From Sphaerochaeta sp. (GTDB lineage Bacteria; Spirochaetota; Spirochaetia; Sphaerochaetales; Sphaerochaetaceae), in contig DMAO01000112.1 in NCBI GenBank assembly GCA_003446545.1, positions 1 to 5,690 of the forward strand: 5,690 nucleotides of DNA. Reading direction: 5' to 3'. Shown here piece after piece: positions 1-4,868 of this stretch. The notes beneath the pieces are model-generated. The model had not been told where the DNA came from. It saw only the letters and a program-made list of their open reading frames with translations, and ran no database searches. The first letter of the stretch is position 1. Each line of letters starts with the position of its first letter. Made by a program: the position numbers and the translations under genes.

Positions 1-1
1 C

Positions 2-1102
2 TTCTTTGCCATGCACCACCTGCAGCTTGCAGGACACAACCCAATCGCCCTTGTAGGTGGTGGCACTGCCATGATCGGAGACCCCTCTGGGAAGACCGAG
101 CTGCGCAAGATGCTCACCCCTGAAGAGGTAGCCTCAAATTGCGCTTCCATCAAGGAGCAGTTGAGCACCGTAGTTGACTTCTCCGAGAAACCTTCAGGCG
201 GTAAGGGCAAGGCTGTGATGCTCAACAATGCAGACTGGCTTACCAACTTGAACTACATCGATTTCCTTCGGGAGATTGGGCGACACTTCTCGGTAAACAG
301 GATGCTAACCTTTGAATCCTACAAGGCAAGGCTGGAGCGGGGGCTCTCGTTCATTGAGTTCAACTACCAGCTGTTGCAGTCCTATGACTTTCTAACCCTT
401 TATCGCGACCATGGGTGTCGGCTCCAGATCGGAGGCGATGACCAGTGGGGTAATATTGTTGCAGGTATTGATCTTATCAGGAAGACCGAATCAGCTGAGT
501 GTTACGGGCTGACCTTCAACCTTATCGCACGCTCTGATGGACAGAAGATGGGCAAGAGCGAGAAGGGTGCAGTATTTCTTGACCCCACGCTCTTTTCCCC
601 CTATGACTTCTACCAGTACTGGCGTAATGTAAACGATGAGGATGTCATCAAGTTCCTCAAGCTCTTTACCTTCCTCCCCCTGGAGGAAATTGCGCAGTAT
701 GAGAAGGAAGGGGTCAACGTAAACGAGGCCAAGGTACGCCTGGCCTATGAGCAGACCAAGATTATTCATGGTGTTGAAGAGGCTGAGAAAGCCCAGGCTG
801 CCGCTCAGGCTATGTTTGGCCCTGCCAACCTTGGCCCTGAGGGCCGTGAAGGAATGAACTTCATTGAAGTGGAGAAGAGCGAGCTTGGCGAGGGCATTCC
901 TGTTCTGGCCCTGTTTGCCCGCACAGACCTTGCTGCAACCAACAGTGATGCACGCCGTCTTGTCGATGGTGGGGGAGCATGGGTCGGGGATACGAAGATT
1001 ACTGATCCTAAAGCCATTATCGATCTCACCTATCTTGATGAGGTTGGTGAAATTCTGCTCAGGGCAGGAAAGAAACGGTACTTTAGGATAGTGGTCAAAT
1101 AA
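2..1102 (+). CDS. tyrS: Tyrosyl-tRNA synthetase, 3' part (N-terminus outside window)
   Basis: Cytoplasmic class I aminoacyl-tRNA synthetase that activates tyrosine with ATP and charges tRNA-Tyr. The reading frame is open from base 2 and continues off the left edge, so the ATG at 11 is an internal methionine and not the start. The N-terminal part with the HIGH motif is missing from the window. Seen in the fragment (counting that Met as 1): the GGGTAMIGDPSGKTELR segment at about 17-33, YQLLQSYDF near 119-127, the tyrosine-site block GGDDQWGNIVAGIDL near 142-156, and the class I signature KMGKS (a KMSKS variant) at 179-183 (bases 545-559). The last ~65 residues resemble an S4-type tRNA-binding domain (SDARRLVDGGGAWVGDTKI). 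About 367 codons are visible, against roughly 400-420 for the whole family. It ends at TAA 1100-1102, followed by a hairpin. The identification is very secure. Confidence 0.97.
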   Translation, partial: FFAMHHLQLAGHNPIALVGGGTAMIGDPSGKTELRKMLTPEEVASNCASIKEQLSTVVDFSEKPSGGKGKAVMLNNADWLTNLNYIDFLREIGRHFSVNRMLTFESYKARLERGLSFIEFNYQLLQSYDFLTLYRDHGCRLQIGGDDQWGNIVAGIDLIRKTESAECYGLTFNLIARSDGQKMGKSEKGAVFLDPTLFSPYDFYQYWRNVNDEDVIKFLKLFTFLPLEEIAQYEKEGVNVNEAKVRLAYEQTKIIHGVEEAEKAQAAAQAMFGPANLGPEGREGMNFIEVEKSELGEGIPVLALFARTDLAATNSDARRLVDGGGAWVGDTKITDPKAIIDLTYLDEVGEILLRAGKKRYFRIVVK

Positions 1103-1135
1103 AACTGTTTTCTGATATTCTATAGTGATGAAAGA

Positions 1136-1178
1136 AAAAAACTGCCTTTTCCGAGATTGGAAGGGCAGTTTTGTATTT
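1136..1178. terminator. Bidirectional intrinsic terminator between tyrS and dfx
   Basis: AAAACTGCC at 1138-1146 pairs with GGCAGTTTT at 1164-1172, and TTCC at 1149-1152 pairs with GGAA at 1159-1162, closing a 6-nt loop (GAGATT). Read on the + strand, the stem ends in TTTTGTATTT, about 70 nt after the tyrS stop. Read on the - strand it ends in a better T run (TTTTTTTCTTTC), about 110 nt after the dfx stop. The two genes converge here, so one hairpin probably serves both. Seen directly as sequence; termination itself is inferred. Confidence 0.75.
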
Positions 1179-1279
1179 GGGAGAGCTCAATCAACATGTG
1201 ATAGGAATGGTGCTTGCACAGCTTTGTCTTTTGACCATACTACAAGCAACAGGGTAGGGGTTAATGCTCTAGGTAGTTC

Positions 1280-1660
1280 CTAAAGGTCGATCTTCCAAAG
1301 TCCGTGCAGATTGCAATAGGCAAAAACTGCACGAACCTTGTCATCATCAATGCAGAAGGTTGCATGAGGCTTGCCGTCTACACTAAGATTCTTCCTCTGT
1401 CCACCTTTCTCAGTCTCCAGATAGATCCAGCTGATATGATGTTCTTTGGTCATGGGATGATCTACTGACCCGACGTTTACGGTAACTAGGTTCTTTTCCA
1501 CGGTTGCAACAGGAACGTGTTTTTCCTTAGCTGCATCAACGGAGTTTACCTTCAAGGGTGTCATCTCCTCTCCACAGCAGGAGAGCTTAGGTCCCCTATC
1601 GACAACTTTAGCAGCAATGTTTCCGCAAACCTTACAAATATAAAATTCTTGATCTTTCAT
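1280..1660 (-). CDS. dfx: Desulfoferrodoxin (two-iron superoxide reductase)
   Basis: A 126-residue cytoplasmic enzyme that reduces superoxide to hydrogen peroxide without releasing oxygen, normally using electrons from rubredoxin; typical of anaerobes. Both iron sites are complete. The N-terminal desulforedoxin-like domain has the centre I cysteines C9, C12, C28 and C29 (FYICKVCGN, then SCCGEEM). The C-terminal neelaredoxin-like domain has the centre II ligands H48, H68, H74, C116 and H119 (EKHVP, DHPMTKEHH, YCNLHG), and the E46-K47 pair just before H48 matches the catalytic Glu-Lys of the family. This is therefore the class I (2Fe) form, not the one-iron form known from Treponema pallidum, which lacks the centre I cysteines. 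The ATG at 1660 is supported by AAGGAG 7 nt upstream and by the usual spacing of C9 from the N-terminus. No rubredoxin or other redox gene is adjacent. It looks monocistronic and converges on tyrS. Confidence 0.96.
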   Translation of the reverse strand: MKDQEFYICKVCGNIAAKVVDRGPKLSCCGEEMTPLKVNSVDAAKEKHVPVATVEKNLVTVNVGSVDHPMTKEHHISWIYLETEKGGQRKNLSVDGKPHATFCIDDDKVRAVFAYCNLHGLWKIDL

Positions 1661-1667
1661 GTATAAT

Positions 1668-1690
1668 CTCCTTATTCCTATAGTATATCA
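1668..1690 (-). promoter_or_regulatory. dfx ribosome binding site and possible -10 box
   Basis: AAGGAG (1668-1673 on the - strand) lies 7 nt before the dfx ATG and fixes that start. Just upstream, TATACT (1682-1687) could be a -10 element. The hexamer 17 nt further up (TGTACG) is a poor -35 match, so the promoter part is weak and rests on the -10 alone. Confidence 0.4.
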
Positions 1691-1855
1691 GAAATACAGC
1701 CATCCGTACAGAGGAGGACTTTGCTGCCAGAAGAGAATTGCATTATCGGTTGTGTAAGACCTCCAGGTATTGGTGATGATCTTCTGTTTGATGACATACA
1801 CTTCAGACAGGTATGGGCTCAATGCCAGGGTATATATCAGAGTCTGGGTATGCCA

Positions 1856-1870
1856 TATCCTTCAAGGATA
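1856..1870. repeat. Near-perfect palindrome, 7+1+7
   Basis: TATCCTT-C-AAGGATA is a fully symmetrical 15-bp dyad with a single central base. A one-base centre cannot form an RNA hairpin loop without losing pairs, so if it is functional a dimeric DNA-binding protein is more likely than a terminator. It lies about 200 bp upstream of the dfx start, which is far for a repressor site of dfx. Chance is a serious alternative. Confidence 0.3.
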
Positions 1871-1930
1871 CTCGACGCGTCTTGCCTGTATGCGTTGTAA
1901 AGAAGGCATTTCCTGGAGCTGCCTTAGACG

Positions 1931-1975
1931 AAAGAAAGCATCTTCCTCCCTTGTTGGTCGGTAGATGCTTCCTTT
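1931..1975 (-). terminator. Inverted repeat, possible gdhA terminator
   Basis: The arm AAAGAAAGCATCT (1931-1943) and the arm AGATGCTTCCTTT (1963-1975) are complementary at 12 of 13 positions around a 19-nt spacer. The core AAGCATCT/AGATGCTT is perfect. Read on the - strand, the distal arm ends in TTTCTTT, giving a modest T run 65-110 nt past the gdhA stop. That fits an imperfect intrinsic terminator for gdhA. The long loop and broken T run make this uncertain; a remnant of a mobile-element end is another reading, but no flanking duplication was seen. Confidence 0.4.
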
Positions 1976-2009
1976 GGATTGTAGGTTTAGAACAAAATCT
2001 TGAGGTACT

Positions 2010-2031
2010 ACTCTCCTCTGTATGAGGGAGT
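2010..2031 (-). terminator. Small hairpin just after gdhA
   Basis: On the - strand ACTCCCTC pairs with GAGG-A-GAGT (eight pairs with one bulged A) around the loop ATACA, starting 8 nt after the gdhA stop codon. There is no adjacent T run; TTTTGTT comes about 12 nt later. It may stabilise the 3' end of the transcript or act as a weak terminator together with the repeat at 1931-1975. Confidence 0.3.
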
Positions 2032-2038
2032 TGCCCCT

Positions 2039-3400
2039 CTACACGTACCCCTGGGCTATCATGGCATCGGAGACCTTGAGGAATCCAGCAATGTTGGCAC
2101 CATCGACAAAGTTATTCTTTGTGCTGTATTTGTCTGCAGCCTGGCTGATGTTGCTGTAGATGTTCTTCATGATAGTGAGGAGTTGTGCATCGACCTGCTC
2201 AGGTGACCACTGCATCCTTTGGCTGTTCTGGGCCATCTCAAGACCGGAGACAGCAACGCCTCCTGCATTGGAAGCTTTGCCAGGTGCCAGAAGGACTCCC
2301 CCTTCCATCAGGATCTCTTCTGCCTGTAGGGTTGTGGGCATGTTAGCCCCTTCACCCACCAGCTGTATCTTGTTGGCGACGAGGTTCTTCGCATCCTCAG
2401 CGTTAATCTCATTCTGGGTTGCACAAGGGAATGCATAGTCAGCCTTTACATCCCAGATAGGATTCGTGGAGGCAGAGCCATTGTGGGGGATGTAGGTAGC
2501 TTCCTTATACTTCTGGGCATACTCGGCAATACGTCCCCGTCTGACATTCTTCAGTGTTTTGATGTAGGCGAGCTTATCCGCATCGATACCGCTTGGGTCA
2601 ATGAGGACTCCGCTTGAGTCACTCATGGTAAGTACCTTGGAACCCATCTTCAGCAGTTTCTCTGCAGTGTATTGGGCTACGTTTCCGCTTCCACTTATCA
2701 GACAGCTTTTGCCATCAAGGCTCTTGCCCTCAGCTTCCAATATGGCAGATGAGAGGTAGACCAAGCCGTAGCCTGTAGCCTCAGGGCGGATAAAAGACCC
2801 TCCGAAGGAGAGGCCCTTGCCTGTAAGGATCCCTACACTCTTGTTGTGGATACGTTTGTACTGGCCGTACATGTACCCGATCTCGCGTCCGCCTACACCG
2901 ATGTCCCCTGCAGGTACGTCGGTGTCTTCACCGATATGTCTGCCCAGTTCAAGCATGAGACTCTGGCAGAAGCGCATGACCTCGCCATCACTCTTGCCCT
3001 TGGGGTTGAAATCACTTCCCCCCTTGGCCCCGCCAAGAGAGAGGCCGGTGAGACTGTTCTTGAAAGTCTGCTCAAAGGCAAGGAACTTCAGAATTGAGAG
3101 ATTGACCGAGGGGTGTAAACGCATTCCCCCCTTATAGGGGCCTAAGGCACTGTTCATCTGTACCCTGAAGCCACGGTTAAGTTGCAATAACCCATCATCA
3201 TCAAACCAGGGGATTCGGAACATGATGACACGTTCTGGTTCCACCATACGATCGAGTACTTTGTGGTAGAGTATCTGGGGGATGTCGTCAACTAGCTTGT
3301 CAACGGAGCCTAGGAAAGAAGTGACAGCTTGGATAAATTCTGGCTGGTTCGGATCGAGTTGGATCACACGGTCCATCACTCGTTGGGTTGCATCATGCAT
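2039..3400 (-). CDS. gdhA: NADP-type glutamate dehydrogenase
   Basis: A 453-residue cytoplasmic enzyme that interconverts 2-oxoglutarate plus ammonia and glutamate, the main low-affinity ammonia assimilation step. The length matches the ~450-residue hexameric bacterial family. The N-terminal substrate domain shows GPYKGGMR (K90), FKNSLTGLSLGGAKGGSDF with K114 and the catalytic Lys at 126, and PAGDIGVGGRE with D166. The C-terminal Rossmann domain shows ISGSGNVAQ (about 235-243), and the second beta strand ends in MSDSSG (259-264). A Ser-Asp-Ser there, rather than a lone acidic residue, fits NADP(H) preference as in the E. coli enzyme. The C-terminal block GKASNAGGVAVSGLEMAQNS (374-393) is typical of the family. 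The ATG at 3400 has AAGGAG 8 nt upstream. The gene appears to stand alone, with its own promoter candidate upstream and hairpins downstream; no glutamate synthase or regulator gene is next to it. Confidence 0.97.
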   Translation of the reverse strand: MHDATQRVMDRVIQLDPNQPEFIQAVTSFLGSVDKLVDDIPQILYHKVLDRMVEPERVIMFRIPWFDDDGLLQLNRGFRVQMNSALGPYKGGMRLHPSVNLSILKFLAFEQTFKNSLTGLSLGGAKGGSDFNPKGKSDGEVMRFCQSLMLELGRHIGEDTDVPAGDIGVGGREIGYMYGQYKRIHNKSVGILTGKGLSFGGSFIRPEATGYGLVYLSSAILEAEGKSLDGKSCLISGSGNVAQYTAEKLLKMGSKVLTMSDSSGVLIDPSGIDADKLAYIKTLKNVRRGRIAEYAQKYKEATYIPHNGSASTNPIWDVKADYAFPCATQNEINAEDAKNLVANKIQLVGEGANMPTTLQAEEILMEGGVLLAPGKASNAGGVAVSGLEMAQNSQRMQWSPEQVDAQLLTIMKNIYSNISQAADKYSTKNNFVDGANIAGFLKVSDAMIAQGYV

Positions 3401-3449
3401 GTAGGTAACTCCTTAGCTTCTATGTATAATTATGCAAAAACTGTATATA

Positions 3450-3478
3450 AGGATACAGAAACCTTTACATCTTGTAAA
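3450..3478 (-). promoter_or_regulatory. Candidate gdhA promoter
   Basis: On the - strand TTTACA (3473-3478, five of six to the -35 consensus) is followed after exactly 17 nt by TATCCT (3450-3455, four of six to the -10 consensus). The start of transcription would be near 3443, giving a leader of about 40 nt with AAGGAG (3409-3414) at its end. The spacing is ideal, the hexamers are moderate, and the position just upstream of gdhA is right. Inferred from consensus only. Confidence 0.5.
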
Positions 3479-3479
3479 G
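3463..3479. promoter_or_regulatory. 17-bp dyad overlapping the gdhA -35 box (possible operator)
   Basis: CTTTACA-TCT-TGTAAAG is a perfect 7+3+7 inverted repeat. Its right arm coincides with the candidate -35 hexamer of gdhA, the usual place for a repressor to block polymerase or for an activator to sit next to it. An overlapping imperfect symmetry TAAA-GCG-TTTA (3475-3485) extends it upstream. I cannot name the regulator. Seen as sequence; the regulatory role is inferred. Confidence 0.45.
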
Positions 3480-3599
3480 CGTTTAGGGAAACCTGAAAAT
3501 CCGGAATGATAATTGCGGTATGCGTAGGAACTAACCAATGTTGATCCATATTGAGCAGGTACGCAAAGCCAGAGGGTTGTGGTTGCCTCATGCATAAAT

Positions 3600-3646
3600 A
3601 AACAAAAAAACAGGAATGAGAGAAAAAGTTTTTTCTCCCATTTTCC
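3600..3646 (-). terminator. Intrinsic terminator of the deaminase-mtnA operon
   Basis: On the - strand GGAAAATGGGAGAAAAA folds onto TTTTTCTCTCATTCC. The GG/CC base, AATG/CATT, one mismatch, then GAGAAAAA/TTTTTCTC pair around a very short loop (the innermost A-T pairs would open). It is followed directly by TG and a run of seven Ts, then GTTTATTT (3604-3610 and beyond). It lies about 125 nt past the mtnA stop and before the gdhA promoter, so it would separate the two transcription units. The stem is A/T-rich, but the T run is strong. Confidence 0.6.
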
Positions 3647-3770
3647 AATCATACTTCTTCTTCCCTGATGTCCTTCTTGCCTGGCAAAGAGGAAATGCTA
3701 ACAAGCGATTTTTCCTATACGGGCCCTTCTTTAGGGAAAATTCTTGAGTACATCAAACCATGACTTTCCC

Positions 3771-4820
3771 TTACAGTGTCTCACCTTGTTTCAGGCGTTG
3801 GATATTCTCCTTGTAGGGAGGGCGGATGATGCCCTTTTCTGTGATGATGCCGGTGATGTTCTGGTGAGGCGTCACATCGAAGGCAGGATTGAATACCTGC
3901 ATTTTCAGAGGGGCAACCTGGGTATCACCTACAAAGATAACCTCGGTCTTGTCCCTCTCCTCGATGGGAATGAGAGATCCGTCAGCGAGGCCGAAGTCGA
4001 TGGTGGAGAGGGGAACCACTGAGTAGAAGGGTACCCCATACTCCTTGCAGATGACCGAAAGGGCGAAGGTGCCAAGCTTGTTGGCAACATCACCGTTGGC
4101 AGCTACCCGGTCTCCCCCGAGGATCACAAGATCAATCTTGCCATCACGGATCAGGGTAGCCGCAGCACTATCAGGAATCAGGGCGGAGGGAATCTTTGCC
4201 TCTGTCAGTTCCCAGGCTGTCAGACGGGCCCCTTGAAAGCGTGGGCGGGTCTCATCGGCATAGACGAAGATGTCCTTGCCAGCATAGAACGCTTCCTTGA
4301 TGACACCCAAAGCTGTCCCCCATCCTGCCGTGGCAAGGGCTCCCGTATTACAATGGGTGAGGATGGTGGCCCCATGTGGTATGACCTGGTTACCAATCCT
4401 ACCCATCTGCTTGTTGGTTCTGATATCTTCAGCCCTAATTTCATCAGCTTCGGCCTTGAGGGTTGATAGAATCTTCTCTGTAGGCTCTTTCTCTACCTGC
4501 AGGAAGGTATTCCACATGCGACTGATAGCCCACGCAAGGTTCACTGCAGTGGGGCGACTCTTGGAAAGAAAATCACACGCCTTCTTGAGTGCTGCGCTGA
4601 AATCCTCCTGCTTTGCATACTGGACAGCTGCCAGGTAGACACCATAGGCAGCTGTCGCACCGATTGCTGGGGCTCCACGGACAACCATGTCCCTGATGGC
4701 AAACTCCACATCCTCATAGGTCTTGCAGGTATAATACGTATAGGTGGCAGGCAAGACCCTCTGGTCTATCAGGTAGAGGGCATTCTCCTTGAATTCTAGG
4801 GTGATGAATGATTCATCCAT
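3771..4820 (-). CDS. mtnA: S-methyl-5-thioribose-1-phosphate isomerase
   Basis: Cytoplasmic isomerase converting 5-methylthioribose-1-phosphate (an aldose) to 5-methylthioribulose-1-phosphate in methionine salvage; a member of the eIF2B alpha-like fold family. The 349 residues match the family length. Seen: RGAPAIGATAAYGV (48-61), THCNTGALATAGWGTALG (155-172) with the catalytic cysteine at 157, DETRPRFQGARLTAWEL (189-205), and LGGDRVAANGDVANKLGTF (234-252) with the catalytic aspartate at 237 and the Asn-Lys pair 247-248. The frame can be extended 12 codons to an ATG at 4856, but I chose the ATG at 4820. It has AAGGAG (4830-4835) 9 nt upstream, and the longer form would add an atypical MCTHTAKKEKLT tail carrying that site. 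The deaminase gene ends 48 nt upstream on the same strand, so the two are probably co-transcribed. Some MtnA enzymes also act on 5-deoxyribose-1-phosphate from the parallel 5'-deoxyadenosine salvage. Confidence 0.96.
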   Translation of the reverse strand: MDESFITLEFKENALYLIDQRVLPATYTYYTCKTYEDVEFAIRDMVVRGAPAIGATAAYGVYLAAVQYAKQEDFSAALKKACDFLSKSRPTAVNLAWAISRMWNTFLQVEKEPTEKILSTLKAEADEIRAEDIRTNKQMGRIGNQVIPHGATILTHCNTGALATAGWGTALGVIKEAFYAGKDIFVYADETRPRFQGARLTAWELTEAKIPSALIPDSAAATLIRDGKIDLVILGGDRVAANGDVANKLGTFALSVICKEYGVPFYSVVPLSTIDFGLADGSLIPIEERDKTEVIFVGDTQVAPLKMQVFNPAFDVTPHQNITGIITEKGIIRPPYKENIQRLKQGETL

Positions 4821-4829
4821 GGTAAGCTT

Positions 4830-4835
4830 CTCCTT
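4830..4835 (-). promoter_or_regulatory. Ribosome binding site that decides the mtnA start
   Basis: AAGGAG on the - strand lies 9 nt before the ATG at 4820 and inside the alternative longer frame that begins at 4856. Its place argues that translation starts at 4820. Confidence 0.8.
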
Positions 4836-4868
4836 TTTTGCTGTATGGGTACACAACTTGGACTATTC

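Larger units (their letters stand above)
1661..2038. other. Spacer of 378 bp without a recognisable gene; possible decayed coding sequence
   Basis: This stretch separates gdhA from dfx. I recognise no intact gene in it. On the - strand one frame stays open from the end of gdhA to a TGA at 1803-1805 and contains segments such as KAAPGNAFFTTHTGKTRRVS. A second - frame is open from 1861 to a TGA at 1688-1690 (including SEVYVIKQKIITNTWRSY). Both frames read an Ile-Tyr at the same place (near 1832-1837), so a single frameshift there would join them. The + strand also has open stretches: 1813-2025 encodes 70 residues, and the frame around 1702-1775 is open as well. None has a ribosome binding site that I could identify, a known motif or a convincing start. 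It may be a frameshifted gene remnant or simply a stop-poor spacer; I cannot tell from inspection which strand, if any, was coding. Inverted repeats at 1856-1870, 1903-1925, 1931-1975 and 2010-2031 lie within it. Confidence 0.3.
3401..3770. other. 370-bp spacer between mtnA and gdhA: control region, no gene
   Basis: From the gdhA side it holds the ribosome binding site, a promoter candidate with a dyad, an unremarkable stretch 3486-3600, and the A/T-rich terminator 3600-3646. Nearest mtnA there are weaker repeats: AGGGAAA (3734-3740) with TTTCCCT (3765-3771) about 25 nt apart, a GGGCCC palindrome in 3721-3726, and GGAAA...TTTCC near 3691-3715 with an inner GCT/AGC. A - strand frame of 79 codons (3413-3652) crosses the terminator, is low-complexity and hydrophobic at its start, and has no ribosome binding site that I can see, so I do not call it a gene. 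Confidence 0.6.

Noticed and set aside
1764..1851. Four similar short words (caggtat, caggtat, cagggtat, ctgggtat), the last three about 18 bp apart.
   Set aside because: They are only 7-8 bases long and imperfect, the first gap is 44 bp, and the bases between do not repeat. No tandem repeat is supported.
2160..3137. Several + strand open frames opposite gdhA.
   Set aside because: They are mirror-strand shadows of a well conserved gene, with no ribosome binding sites or recognisable motifs.
3473..3487. A TGTAAAGCGTTTA stretch resembling a catabolite (cre) site upstream of gdhA.
   Set aside because: It carries an extra base relative to the cre pattern and lacks the closing CA. The clean symmetry is the adjacent 7+3+7 dyad.
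3413..3652. A - strand open frame of 79 codons with a hydrophobic N-terminal run, upstream of gdhA.
   Set aside because: It crosses the A/T-rich terminator hairpin and the gdhA promoter, its hydrophobic start is simply the translated T-rich hairpin, and no ribosome binding site was seen.
4821..4856. An upstream ATG that would lengthen MtnA by 12 residues.
   Set aside because: The AAGGAG site lies inside this extension at the right distance from the ATG at 4820, and the extra residues are not family-like.
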